Numbered from the stretch's first letter, positions 1 through 12,640 are shown. The stretch is 64,000 nucleotides of DNA from Antedon mediterranea (GCF_964355755.1 NC_092677.1:11492601-11556600), one strand, 5' to 3'. The notes: generated from the sequence alone by a model not told the origin. Numbers and translations are program-made.

Positions 1-1105
1 AGTACATGGAGTGTATACTACCGGCACAAATATTAAGTACTGTAAAACAAATACAGTAAATAAGTAATCTGGGAAATAATAATGAGATACAAAACCGGTT
101 TGTTATTGTTTTGCTTCCTGGTCAGACCACGCCCCCAACGATACATATTTAGCGCGTAACATTGGGGGAGACATTCTATGACAACCAGCCTAATTACACC
201 TTTTCTTACTACGCATAACTCCGCAAAACTACCAACATTTGTCTTCAAAATGTTAAACATTCCTATTTAATTTTGATTGACGTGTTGGAAAAAATTAAAT
301 TAGGTGTATTTTTTCAAATAAATTATATTACTTTGTAATATTAAAATAGGAAATTATATGAATTCACAGGAACTATTTTGTAATCTCAACACGCGCGCGT
401 ATATCTTTATCACCTAGGAGCAAAACATAAATAAATGAAAAGAAAACCACTCGGGCATCACATATCATTTATAGGATAGTTTTCGTTGGGTGTGCTTGTT
501 ATCAAAACAAACAATTCAACTCTATACAGTATCAATATACCTTTTAATTATTCATCTATTTATAACATAATGTTTTTACAACTCATGTAAGTATAAATCT
601 GTGATGTTTTTGTTTTTAAAGTAAATTCCTTCTACTGAATTTTTTAGACTTCTTTTCGGTACTAAAAAAAAGGACAGAGAGGAGATGTGCTAACTTGCCA
701 TCCACAGCCAAACTGCATGGACCACAAATTTGAGGCCTTTAGCTAGGCTTACACTAGGTAGAGCATAGATAGACAGCTCTGACACTTAGGGCCAATACCT
801 AGCCTGGCTAGGCCTACTTCAGAAACCGTTTAAGATCACTGTCAGGCATAATACTGTAATCATATAAATATATTTTGATTTTTAATATTTGTTTTGCCTA
901 CCTAGCCTAGGCCTAGCTAGTAGGAGGAGGAGGCCTATGACTATGTATGAATATGATGTATTGTGTGACCAGGCCTAGGCCTACTCCTCTACTGTCTGTG
1001 TACCCTAGTCTAGACATATATAGGCCTAGGCTAGGTCTATACTTTTGTTAGTTAAGTCAACCTACAATACAGTACACATTAATAAATATTCTTGATTTAT
1101 TTCAG
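1..1105. other. Upstream flank of the palmitoyltransferase gene; no gene seen
   Basis: No convincing coding exon is visible. The short minus-strand open stretch at 33-260 has no family resemblance and no splice context. From about 740 to 1040 the sequence is crowded with TAGGCCTA and CCTAGGCCTAG words, which recur in clusters elsewhere in the window. The polypyrimidine tract and AG ending at 1105 form a good splice acceptor just before the first ATG of the next gene. At least one non-coding exon and the promoter therefore probably lie in this stretch or further left. Confidence 0.5.
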
Positions 1106-1111
1106 ACAAAT

Positions 1112-4100
1112 ATGAATTGTAAGAAGAAGAACACTGAAGAAAACAAGGAATCTGGTAGCGCAACCGATGCAGCAGCAAAGAAGAAGGCTGCTTACAGGTC
1201 AAAGCCACGAGTTAACGGCTTGAGTCTGCCTCTGCATCCGCTGCAATTTGTCGCCTGGTTCTTTCTAATATTTTTCAATGTCGTTTATCACTTTATAGTT
1301 GTACCTGTTCTTCCATATCACTGGCAACCTGCTGGACATATTGTATCCTTCGAAAATTATCATTTGTTGGCCTAGACAATACAGTAGTTTTTATATTATA
1401 ATGTTGGTTTTTTTTTTTTTTTTATTATTTTTATTCATTTTTTTCAAAAGTTATAATTTTTTTAAAATTTATAATATATTCTTTCAAATTGTATGTTACT
1501 ATGTATAGTATGGCTGTTCTTTTGTTACTATTCTCAGGTGTATTTTTTTTGTAATAATTTGAATATACCGTAACTGAACCTAGTTCTTTTTTATTTATAA
1601 TATCTGTACATTTATTCTACCTTGACTAAGACTGAATTAGATTCCTGGAGTTATCATAAGCTTCCATATAGTAATACACATTGTGTGTGTAACACTTGAT
1701 CCAGCTGATCCAAATGTACGTAAAAAGAAAACGCAACATGTCAAAACATTTGACAGGAGTGAACACAGACACGTCATTGAGAATTGCCGCTGTTATCTCT
1801 GCGAAGTCCCTGTGTAAGTATAGATTAACAATTTTTATGTAGGAGGAAGAAAAAAAAAGTATGGGCGATCTGCTTATTCTTTGTCTTTTTTTAGCCTATA
1901 TTATGGGCCGATCCAGAGGGGGCCAAACATTTTTACGCCCCCACCCCCTCACCCTCCTATTTCAAAATCCTGGATCCGCCACTGAATATCGTGCCACCAA
2001 TTGGTGCCAGTTGTTCCTGTCGTTTCCATAAATCTTAGCCATACTGTTGTACCGGTCTGCCTGACGAGCTCATCCCTCCATCTCAAATGATGTTTACCCC
2101 TCTTTCTTTTCCCTTATAATGGTTGCCACTCTGATGTCCATTCTACCAACGTGTATCCTTGGATGCCTTGCCCACCTCCATTTCGTATATTTTTCTGTTT
2201 AATAATCTTAGTTTATTCTCTTGGTGGTTAATTCTCACTGCTTAACTTCCAATCCTAAAGTCCCTGGTTCAATCCTGACCTAGGGCTCATAACTATCTAC
2301 TCCACTTAGTCCTAGCCTCAACATCTTGTAGAAAAAATATTTTGTTTATTATTTATAAATATACTATAATATATATATATTTTCATAGTACAGTGAATCT
2401 ATAAATAACTTGTTTTAACATTTTTTATAGAGGTACTAAATCGAAACACTGTTCTGTTTGTAACAAGTGTGTGTCTGACTTCGATCATCATTGCAAGTGG
2501 CTCAACAACTGTGTGGGTGAACGAAACTACAGGTAGGCAGTCTGACCCTGATTGTAATGAATGTTTGTTGGTATTAATAATGGTTCCTTCCAATTTCCGT
2601 ATACATTACTCAATGTTGGTTTGTGGGTAATTAATAATGGTTCCTTCCAATTTCCGTATACATTACTCAATGTTGGTTTGTGGGTAATTAATAATGGTTC
2701 CTTCCAATTTCCGTATACATTACTCAATGTTGGTTTGTGGGTAATTAATAATGGTTCCTTCCAATTTCCGTATACATTACTCAATGTTGGTTTGTGGGTA
2801 ATTAATAATGGTTCCTTCCAATTTCCGTATACATTACTCAATGTTGGTTTGTGGGTATTTAATAATGGTTCCTTCCAATTTCCGTATACATTACTCAATG
2901 TTGGTTTGTGGGTAATTAATAATGGTTCCTTCCAATTATGCTTTAATCTTAATGGTGTCTAAATTTATTTGAAATTACCCTTGTTTTATTTTAACATGAA
3001 TCTTGATTTTTATACCAACTCCGATTTAATTCCATCGATTTGAGCAATCATTAAACCCTTTCTAGTATCCCTTTACACGCTCACCATGTGCCATGGGTGT
3101 TGACTATACTCATAGCATCTTTGGTCATACTGTACTGGTGATAAATGTATAAAATTAATGTTTAATGAATGTATATTACTTACTTTCTAGGCTATTTATC
3201 ATGTGTCTGGCATCCGCCTTGGTGACCTGTTTCATTGTATTATGTGTCTGCCTCTACGTTGGAGTGGCATACTGGGTTAATCCAAAACTACTTCACCCAG
3301 ACGCTTTAGGTAAAGTAATCAATTTCATCATCAAAAGTTCACTGTATGTACAGGGAACCAACAGTCTTATAGCCCTCTTAATTGTTATTTATTTGTATAA
3401 ATTAATTGTTTTATTTTTCTACTTTCTTCAGATGACGATAGCATCGCAATGTCTTCCACTGTTACTCCTAATTACCATGATGGCTTTGAAATGTTTGGAC
3501 ATTCTGTTACTGGCACTGCATTTTTTGTCCTCATATGCATCATGGTTGCATTATTAATACTTACTGTTTGTCTGTTAGGCCATCTATTGGGCTTCCACAT
3601 CTACCTCAGTAAGTTTAAAAAATAAATTATTATTTATTATCTTTAAAACTATACATACTTTTATAGATTCTTTTTTTTCATTGGCATCAACATCTAAATA
3701 AATTGAGATTTGATTATAAATTATGAAAATCAAACCAGGTACTCATTTTATGAATATAATTGTTATTATTTTCATTAATAAAAGTAATTTATTGCCTAAA
3801 ATATTCTTTTATATTCTAAATGGTAAGAAATGTACAACTTTGTACCACTTTCCTTAAAAGAAAAACCCCATTGTTTGTTCAATGCATTGTACAGTAAGTT
3901 CTGTACGGGACCTTCTTCTGCCTTACTAAATAGAATATTGTGTTTTATGTTTACATAGTTTAAAGATGATGCTGCAGTAAGGCCAATATTTACATACTTG
4001 GCTTATATTTATAATTTCTGTTATCGTTTGTTAGTTTCAAGAAAGCTAAGTACCTATGAATACATTATACTCAAACGGGAGCTTAAGATCAAGAAACAAA

Positions 4101-6901
4101 TGGACATAGAGTCACAGGGTCAATCAGTGCAAGAAGAAGAAAGTCCAAAGATAAAAAAACAAAAAGTAAGGTTATATTCAATTAGGTTATTCCTAAATTT
4201 AAGAGAAAAAAATATACATAAAATGGCAAAAAAGAAAAGAAGACCCTGAAAAATGTACATAAAAAATGTGCAAAAATAATACTTATTTATAGTATTAACG
4301 TTGTTAACATAAATACACTTTTGCAATTGGGCGGATACTGCACTGATTAAGGCTAACTTTATAAAATAGACTAACAATACAAACTTGACAAGAGCCAATG
4401 GACCATTTCAGATAACTTTAAATTTTGAAGAATTATTAAAAATTATTATTATGTATAATTGTCGAAATGTAATTTTAATATTTTACAGAAAAATAAAGTT
4501 TCACCAGTTAATGATGATGAAGAACTCGAAATGGAAACAAAATCAAAGTGAGTACTACATGTATGTAGTGTGTAGGATTTCCAAAAAATTCCATGGATTA
4601 AATCCATCATTTCATCTTTATGTTCTTTATTTAATAATCCAGTTGTTTCTTTAATAATATTCTTCTCACACATACTGTACTGACTAGAACTATTGTAGTT
4701 TAGTTTTGTAATTCATTTGTAAGAACAGTTTGCTATGTAATTCATTTTCTAATGTTATACTTATGCATGTACGTAATAAATTGAATAGGAAACAATACAA
4801 ATAGTGATAGAATAAGCAGCGTAGTTTGAACAGTTCTGGATTTAGCTCATTATATATAGAAATTTAGTTTGTCATCAAATATCCCTCTCATGGTGCCTAA
4901 CAAATGGAGTTTACACACACCAGAGCATCAACACCAGAGCATCAACACCAGAGCATCAACACCAGAGCATCAACACCAGAGCATCAACACCAGAGCATCA
5001 ACACCAGAGCATCAACACCAGAGCATCAACACTGACATTTTGTATGGTGTGCGTCCCGGTGTGTGTAAACGCTAGCATTTAACTAGGCGATGTGAAATAG
5101 GGTATAACCATAACGCTGCTCCAAATTTCGATTAGCTTTATAGTACTTGCATGAGTAGATTTTGTTTATCATTTTTATGTTACTTACGTCGCTCTTTTTG
5201 TTTAGATTCTGTAGTACCAAACTCTCATTTGGTTTACCTACTGTCAACATCTGAAATCATCTTAAAAAATGCTTTGCTATATGTTTCGTTGTACTTTATA
5301 ATAGGTAGTTCATTGTTTTGTTTTATTAATTATTGTAATTATTGTAATGGCAATAACTGCCACATTTATAATCGTCATTTTAAACGCTATTTGTCGTTAG
5401 ACAGTGCATGTATCAGTTGTGTCACCATTCTACCTTTATTGGCAAGCATGTATATATAATAGTGACATGAATTTGAAATTGAGGGTCTAAAAATAGTGAA
5501 ATTAAGATCTGAACTTACACTAGTGTCCTATCTTTTTCTGATGGCATTTTATTTTTCAGTACATTTGTTTTTTGTGGTTTTTTTTTAGGAATAAACTAAA
5601 TAATTTTAAAAACAATTCAGAAAATGATTTAATGGAACATCCTGATCTTCTTCCTCCCAACACAAGTGAAGTAATAATACATAACAATAATAATGAAGCA
5701 ACTAAACTACGAAAACAAAGTGACAAAAAGGACAAATTAATGGACAGTAAAACATCAGACTACAAGAATAGTGTGACTTATGACAATTCAACCAACAGCG
5801 CAACATCAAACAGCAAACGTAGTGAGACAAGTGACAAATCTATGTCTAAACGCAACAGGAAAAAAAAGGTTAGTACTGTAATTATTTTTAATAATAATAC
5901 ATTACACATTTCCAGTAGCAGAAAACGTTTACTAACATTACTGTATCTGTGAATTAATAGTATGCATTTATGTAATAGGCCTATATATTTCTTTTTCATA
6001 CAAAATTATGTTTACAATCTGAAAATATTATTACAAATTTTACCCATAGCAATTATAATATAATTGCAATAACAATTATTATTTTAATAATTTCAGAGAA
6101 AATTCCTCCCAAAAAACAGAGTGCAGACAGATAACGATTCAGATATCTTATATCCATCCGCACAATTTTTACCATTGCAACCGCAGTTGTTACCACCGCA
6201 ACCACAGTTTTCAGTGGAGCAGCATTATATTTCGCCAGTAGGCTTATCACAAAGTCTTCCAGAAACGTACTTAGAGCAGCATATTGTGCAAAGGTTTCCA
6301 GCAAACGCAATGCACAGGCAAATACCATTACATGTACCAGGTAAGAGAATCACTCCAATATAATTTAAAACTTGTCAGTAACGGTATATTTTTTAACTAT
6401 TTGCTGTCTTTTTATACTTTGCACTATCATCATATTTTCTATTAATTTTTAATTTTCCCAGTGACAAGAAAAAATTCTGCTGTACATTCTACGCATTTTC
6501 CAATGACAATCTCCAGGCCACTTCATGCCAGCAACATTAACATAACACCTGTAGGTCCAGCGGCAGACTATGACTCGGACACAGCCGAGTCCCTGCATGA
6601 AATACCGTTGGAGAACTCGAGTGGCCTAGCAAACTCATTTGACTCGGCCAGCTATGCAAATGTATGGCAAAACCAACAGAACTTTAGCTATTCATGGAAT
6701 AATGGGTATAATAACCCAGGATATCAGAACAATGTGGATCCGTTTTTATACGGTCAAATGAACCAAAGCAAGTACTACAGACATTTACCGACTAAATCAC
6801 GTCCAGTAGTGCCAGCTTTAGATCTTGGCAGCCTTACCAGAACAACTCATTACAACTCGAATCATTCGTCGTCGTCAAGACATGGAGATACTAGTTTCTA
6901 A
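1112..6901 (+). CDS. ZDHHC1: DHHC palmitoyltransferase, ZDHHC1/ZDHHC11 type
   Basis: Protein S-acyltransferase of endomembranes; the family transfers palmitate to cytosolic cysteines of target proteins. Ten coding exons join in frame: 1112-1342, 1641-1813, 2431-2532, 3191-3309, 3432-3608, 4035-4165, 4489-4547, 5589-5868, 6097-6340 and 6462-6901, giving 651 residues. All introns are GT-AG. TM1 is near residues 45-68 and TM2 near 78-98, followed by the DPADPNVR segment. The Cys-rich domain spans about 122-172 with the catalytic DHHC at 153-156, inside a [14 protein letters not shown] context typical of ZDHHC1 and ZDHHC11. TM3 lies near 170-195 and TM4 near 235-262. The TTxE motif appears as STYE at 273-276. 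Everything after about residue 285 is a low-complexity, Asn/Ser/Lys- then Gln/Pro-rich cytosolic tail and is the least certain part. The start ATG lies 6 bases after a splice acceptor, so the 5' UTR is split. Mammals have two paralogues; whether this is their single pre-duplication orthologue cannot be decided here. In mammals ZDHHC1 and ZDHHC11 have been linked to innate immune signalling; nothing in this sequence tests that. Confidence 0.93.
1906..1987. repeat. Short G-rich transposon fragment in intron 2
   Basis: It begins with GGGCCGATCCAGAGGGGGCC and ends with CCTGGATCCGCCACTG. The two edges are imperfect inverted copies of a GGCGGATCCAGG-like word, as at the ends of many short DNA-transposon relics. 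A related TGGTGGATCCAGG word occurs at about 38941. No target duplication was identified. Confidence 0.35.
1985..2190 (-). mobile_element. Remnant of a non-LTR retrotransposon reverse-transcriptase C-terminus
   Basis: Read on the minus strand, this intron-2 stretch gives broken peptides including [16 protein letters not shown] and [17 protein letters not shown]. This resembles the W-x-W-A-G-H ... R-W-x-D-D-L tail found C-terminal to the reverse transcriptase of RTE-like or related LINEs. A stop codon and frame slips show it is dead. Nothing upstream of this tail is present, so it is a small truncated relic. The clade assignment is from memory of the motif. Confidence 0.6.
2573..2937. repeat. 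57-bp minisatellite, about 6.4 copies, in intron 3
   Basis: A 57-bp unit beginning ATTAATAATGGTTCCTTCC repeats almost without change. The period is a multiple of three and the unit lacks stops in one frame on each strand, so long spurious open frames appear on both strands. The array starts about 40 bases after the splice donor that follows the DHHC exon (exon 3 ends at 2532). Confidence 0.95.
4909..5070. repeat. 14-bp minisatellite, 8 copies, bounded by 13-bp inverted repeats (intron 7)
   Basis: Eight copies of AGCATCAACACCAG run from about 4922 to 5032. The array sits between GTTTACACACACC (4909-4921) and its exact reverse complement GGTGTGTGTAAAC (5058-5070). A tandem core with inverted ends suggests a small non-autonomous DNA transposon, but no target-site duplication was confirmed. 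Confidence 0.8.
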
Positions 6902-7330
6902 AAGAAGCTTAACGACAAAAAGCTAATTGTGCAATAATGGTATTTGACTCCTTGGTGAATGGTTGCCACCCGTGTGACACAGTACCAGAACAATGGATAC
7001 GTAACCCTCCAGATGTAAACAACTTTTTAATACTACATGTTTTTATATATGAATATTTTAATACAGAAAAAACTTTTTATATATTTTTTATGTGCAATTT
7101 AAGCTATTGATATATTTGGTGCTAAACTATTATATGAAATGAGTGCCAATATTTTTGATACAAATATATACTTTATCAATGAAAGGCTGATATCAGCTAA
7201 ATTATTACATAATTTGTCTAGAACTTGTTTTATTTGATGTTTAAAATGTTAGTTATGTCAAAATGGGAAATTTGTGAAAATGGAAAAATTTCTACCCTTT
7301 TACTTTTTAATAAAAAGATGAAGAAGGACA
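6902..7330 (+). other. ZDHHC1: Probable 3' UTR of the palmitoyltransferase gene
   Basis: AT-rich sequence follows the TAA stop. A consensus AATAAA at 7309-7314 is the first strong polyadenylation signal before the palindromic satellite begins. The assignment rests on position and hexamer only. Confidence 0.5.
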
Positions 7331-8780
7331 TTTTCAAAAAAATTTATCATAAATGGTTACTATATCATAATTAACATGCGCAGAATCGTATAATATGTAC
7401 TACGCATTTCAAGTATGCTATAGTAACCAGTTACTGTATATCGAAAAATAAAAAGGTCGAAATTTGGCAATTTTCTGAAAAAATGGCAATTTTTCAACCC
7501 TTTTATTTTTTGACATAAATGGTTACTATCATATTTAACATGCGCAATTATGCTATAGTAATCAATTATATCGATAATAAAAAGGTTGAAATTTGGCAAT
7601 TTAAAAAAAAAAAATAGTCATTTTTCGACCATTTTTGTTGTTGACATAAATGGTTACTATATCATAATTAACATGCGCAGAGTCGAATAATATGTACTGC
7701 GCATGTCAATCATGCTATAGTAATCAATTATATCGAAAATAGAGAGGTTGAAATTTTGCCATTTTTTGAAAAAATCCCTGTACTATAGTACAGGAAAATT
7801 TTCGAAAAATCGCCAATTTTCGACCTTTTTATTTGTTGACTTAAATGGTTACTATATAGCATAATAAACATCGAGTCGAATAATGCGTTCTGCGCGTGTC
7901 AATTGTGCTATAGTAACCAGTTTTATCGAAAAATAAAAAGGTCGAAAATTTGTCCTTTTTGAAAAAATCCCTGTACTATAGTACAGGGAAATTTTCGACA
8001 AATCACCAATTTTCGACTTTTTATTTGTTGACATAAATCGTTACTATAGCATAATAAACATGCGCAGAGTCGAATAATGCGTTCTGCGCATGTCAATTGT
8101 GCTATAGTAACCACTTTTGACATAAATGGTTACTATAGCATAATAAACATGCGCAGAGTCGAATAATGGGTTCTGTGCATGCCAACTGTGCTATAGTAAT
8201 CAGTTTTATCGAAAAATAAAAAGGTCGAAAATGTGTCCTTTTTGAAAAAATCCCTGTACTATAGTACAGGAAAATTTTTGAAAAATCGCCAATTTTCGAC
8301 CTTTTTATTTGTTGACATAAATGGTTACTATAGCATAATAAACATGCGCAGAGTCGAATAATGTGTTCTGCGTATGCCAATTGTGCTATAGTAACCAGTT
8401 TTATCGAAAAATAAAAAGGTCGAAAATTGGTCCTTTTTTAAAAAATCCCTGTAGGCCTACTATAAGTACAGGGAAATTTTCGAAAAATCGCCAATTTTCG
8501 ACTTTTTTATTTGTTGACTTAAATGGTTACTATATAGCATAATAAACATGCGCAGAGTCGAATAATGCGTTCTGCGCATGTCAATTGTGCTATAGTAACC
8601 ACTTTTGACATAAATAGTTACTATAGCATAATAAACATGCGCAGAGTCGAATAATGGGTTCTGCGCATGCCAATTGTGCTATAGTAACCACTTTTGATAT
8701 AAATGGTTACTGTAGCATAATAAACATGCGCATAGTCGAATAAATGGTCCTTTTTGAAAAAATCCCTGTACTATAGTACA
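7330..8780. repeat. Palindromic satellite, left block (period about 196 bp)
   Basis: Two alternating modules make up the block. Module 1 (about 75 bp) is an inverted repeat opening with GGTTACTATAGCA and CATGCGCAG and closing with CTGCGCATG and TGCTATAGTAACC. Module 2 (about 105 bp) is an inverted repeat with AAATAAAAAGGTCGAAAA arms around a perfect 18-bp palindrome, CCTGTACTATAGTACAGG. Where both modules are present the period is near 196-200 bp (for example repeats starting near 7651 and 7848, and 8129 and 8325). Some module-1 copies follow each other directly (8031-8200, 8580-8720). The array is nearly identical on both strands. Short open frames within it are artefacts. Confidence 0.9.
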
Positions 8781-11700
8781 ATATATAATTGAATAATTTC
8801 TTATTTTATTTTAAAAATCATATTTTTTGCTTTTTGACAATCCGCCAGGATAGTGTTCTGCGCTTTTTCTCTGCTTGTTGTTGTTCTATGTTATATATGC
8901 TTTTTGTATTGTTTTTGTATTATTTTTTCTGGATAATAAATGAATATGAATATGAATATTCATCTCATCTCCTTAATTGCCTAAGTCACACAGCTGACTT
9001 AGGCAGAAACACAAAAAAACGATCTGAGCATGTGCAAATGTATATAAAAGCACTCAGATAATATACAGGGCAGCATAAAGATATAAGCAGTGAGTTAGGC
9101 AGACCATAAGTCAGCTCTCCTTAATTGCCTAAGTCACACAGCTGACTTGGGCAGAAACACAACAAATATATTATATTGATATAAGCAGTGAGTTAGGCAG
9201 AAAAACAAAAACAAAATTATGACTTAGACACTTTTGTTTTTAGGCTGTAGATATTATCTATACACAAAAATTGCTACCTTTAAGTAACAAAATTTAATAG
9301 CATTAGCTCTTCAGATTAAAATTAACACTGATGATTTTAGAAAAGGAAAGTAGCAATAAAAGAGAAAGAATTTGTAACAAATGGGTTAAAAAATATACTA
9401 TAAAAATGTATTTCTTATTTTATTTAAAAAATCATGAGTCTTTTCTCCTTAATTGCCTAAGTCACATAGCTGACTTAGGCAGAAACACAAAAAACGATCT
9501 GAGCATGTGCAAATGTATATAAAAGCACTCAGATAATGTACAGAGGGGGCAATATAATGATATAAGCAGTGAGTTAGGCAGATCATAAGTCAGCTCTCCA
9601 TAATTGCCTAAGTCACACAGCTGACTTAGGCAGAAACACAAAAAAATATAGTATATTGATATAAGCAGTGAGTTAGGCAGATCATAAGTCAGCTCTCCTT
9701 AATTGCCTAAGTCACACAGCTGACTTGGGCAGAAACACAACAAATATATTATATTGATATAAGCAGTGAGTTAGGCAGAAAAACAAAAACAAAATTATGA
9801 CTTAGACACTTTTGTTATGAGGCTGTCGATATCATCTATATACACAAAATGCTACCTTTAAGTAACAAAATGTAATAGCATAGCTCTTCAGATTAAAATT
9901 AACACTGATGATTTTAGAAAAGGAAAGTAGCAATAAAAGAGAAAGAATTCGTAACAAATGGGTTAAAAAATATACTATAAAAATGTATTTCTTATTTTAT
10001 TTAAAAAATCATGAATCTCCTCTCCTTAATTGCCTAAGTCACATAGCTGACTTAGGCAGAAACACAAAAAACGATCTGAGCATGTGCAAATGTATATAAA
10101 AGCACTCAGATAATGTACAGAGGGGGCAATATAATGATATAAGCAGTGAGTTAGGCAGATCATAAGTCAGCTCTCCATAATTGCCTAAGTCACACAGCTG
10201 ACTTAGGCAGAAACACAAAAAATATAGTATATTGATATAAGCAGTGAGTTAGGCAGATCATAAGTCAGCTCTCCTTAATGCTTAAGTCACACAGCTGACT
10301 TGGGCAGAAACACAACAAATATATTATATTGATATAAGCAGTGAGTTAGGCAGAAAAACAAAAACAAAATTATGACTTAGACACTTTTGTTATGAGGCTG
10401 TCGATATCATCTATATACACAAAATGCTACCTTTAAGTAACAAAATGTAATAGCACAGCTCTTCAGATTAAAATTAACACTGATGATTTTAGAAAATGAA
10501 AGTAGCAATAAAAGAGAAAGAATTCGTAACAAATGGGTTAAAAAATATACTATAAAAATGTATTTCTTATTTTATTTAAAAAATCATGAGTCTTCTCTCC
10601 TTAATTGCCTAAGTCACATAGCTGACTTAGGCAGAAACACAAAAAACGATCTGAGCATGTGCAAATGTATATAAAAGCACTCAGATAATGTACAGAGGGG
10701 GCAATATAATGATATAAGCAGTGAGTTAGGCAGATCATAAGTCAGCTCTCCATAATTGCCTAAGTCACACAGCTGACTTAGGCAGAAACACAAAAAATAT
10801 AGTATATTGATATAAGCAGTGAGTTAGGCAGATCATAAGTCAGCTCTCCTTAATGCTTAAGTCACACAGCTGACTTGGGCAGAAACACAACAAATATATT
10901 ATATTGATATAAGCAGTGAGTTAGGCAGAAAAACAAAAACAAAATTATGACTTAGACACTTTTGTTATGAGGCTGTCGATATCATCTATATACACAAAAT
11001 GCTACCTTTAAGTAACAAAATGTAATAGCACAGCTCTTCAGATTAAAATTAACACTGATGATTTTAGAAAATGAAAGTAGCAATAAAAGAGAAAGAATTC
11101 GTAACAAATGGGTTAAAAAATATACTATAAAAATGTATTTCTTATTTTATTTAAAAAATCATGAGTCTTCTCTCCTTAATTGCCTAAGTCACATAGCTGA
11201 CTTAGGCAGAAACACAAAAAACGATCTGAGCATGTGCAAATGTATATAAAAGCACTCAGATAATGTACAGAGGGGGCAATATAATGATATAAGCAGTGAG
11301 TTAGGCAGATCATAAGTCAGCTCTCCATAATTGCCTAAGTCACACAGCTGACTTGGGCAGAAACACAACAAATATAGTATATTGATATAAGCAGTGAGTT
11401 AGGCAGAAAAACAAAAACAAAATTATGACTTAGACACTTTTGTTATTAGGCTGTAGATATCATCTATACACAAAAATTGCTACCTTTAAGTAACAAAATT
11501 TAATAGCATTAGCTCTTCAGATTAAAATTAACACTGATGATTTTAGAAAAGGAAAGTAGCAATAAAAGAGAAAGAATTCGTAACAAATGGGTTAAAAAAT
11601 ATACTATAAAAATGTATTTCTTATTTTATTTAAAAAATCATGAGTCTCGTCTCCTTAATTGCCTAATTGTCACATAGCTGACTTAGGCAGAAACACAAAA

Positions 11701-11940
11701 AACGATCTGAGCATGTGCAAATGTATATAAAAGCACTCAGATAATGTACAGAGGGCAGTATAATGATATAAGCAGTGAGTTAGGCAGATCATAAGTCAGC
11801 TCTCCTTAATTGCCTAAGTCACACAGCTGATTTGGGCAGAAACACAACAAATATAGTATATTGATATAAGCAGTGAGTTAGGCAGAAAAACAAAAATTAT
11901 GTCTTAGACACTTTTGTTATGAGGCTTTCGATATCATCTA
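8781..11940. repeat. 575-bp tandem satellite with internal sub-repeats
   Basis: Equivalent points in successive units lie at 9331, 9908, 10483, 11058 and 11537, giving periods of 577, 575, 575 and 479 bp; the last unit lacks one sub-repeat. Inside each unit are sub-repeats of about 95 bp starting ATAAGCAGTGAGTTAGGCAG. Most carry a perfect hairpin, GCCTAAGTCA and TGACTTAGGC around a 6-base loop. Near-identity between units points to recent amplification or gene conversion. The 63-codon open frame in each unit is a by-product of homogenisation. Confidence 0.95.
8815..8962 (+). mobile_element. Possible 5'-truncated LINE or SINE tail
   Basis: Within the first satellite unit, sequence unlike the other units runs from about 8815 and ends in GGATAATAAATGAATATGAA followed by further TGAATA copies. 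A short simple-repeat tail of this type is typical of the 3' ends of CR1/RTE-like elements. The unit resumes at CATCTC just afterwards. Short and without coding content, so the call is tentative. Confidence 0.4.
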
Positions 11941-12640
11941 TATACAAACAAGGCCATATAGATGGCTACAGTCGCGTGCTCTTTAGTGTTTACCGACCGA
12001 CCGACTAACCTACCATCTGACCGAAGTTACTGAAGATGTTTAAAAATGTTGAAATGTTTAAAAACATTTATATTTTTTTAATTTACACGTGCGTAGCCTG
12101 TCACTTTTGACGTGCTCGTATAACGTAATTTCGAGTTGAAAAGTAAGTCAAGAAAACAGAAATCGGGCAAAAAGAGTGCGTAATAACATTTAACGCGCAG
12201 TGCGTGCGCAAAAATCTGCGCACTCATGGCAATTTTGTAAACGCTTAAAATTGCCTGAAACGTACTCTTATTTCATCGAAAATCAATTTTGAAAATTTTA
12301 AGCGCGCATACGCATGCGTTACATGCGCTACGCACGTAATTGTATTGCCATATGATGATTTATGCCCTGAAATTTTTGAGTACCAAATTTTAATTAATTG
12401 TGATTCATGGTTGTGAAGATATGATTACAAATGTGATTTCATTAAATCGTGCGTAATTTTTTATTGCGCACCGTGAAAACATAACCACATCGATTCCTGG
12501 CCATAAGGAATATACTGTGAAAAATTGACTTAGCTAGATTAAACTGATATCGAGATAAGGTCAGAAAGCGATAAAACGCATAGTGATACCGGACCGACAG
12601 ACCAACCGACCGACATAGTGAACTATAGAGTCGCGTCCAC
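11941..12640. other. 700-bp segment between satellite blocks; no gene
   Basis: The segment has relatively high CpG content. It starts with GCTACAGTCGCGTGCTC and a run of CGACCGACCGAC and ends with a second CAACCGACCGAC run and AGAGTCGCGTCCACGCGC. The edges resemble each other but are not clean inverted repeats. It may be a transposon relic; no coding content is visible. Confidence 0.45.

Noticed and set aside
2264-2300. GGTTCAATCC resembling a tRNA T-arm
   Set aside because: No matching acceptor stem, anticodon arm or A box could be placed upstream.
2527-2962. Long overlapping open frames on both strands
   Set aside because: They are read through a 57-bp minisatellite lacking stops; the repeat, not coding selection, explains them.
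7852-8380. Minus-strand open frames with repeated CAEPIIRLCACLLCYSN-like peptides
   Set aside because: They are translations of the palindromic satellite modules; the same peptide recurs in every unit and near 12442-12976.
9331-11249. A 63-codon open frame repeated in four units of the 575-bp satellite
   Set aside because: Conservation follows from homogenised tandem repeats; there is no start context, family resemblance or splice signal, and the fifth unit has changes.
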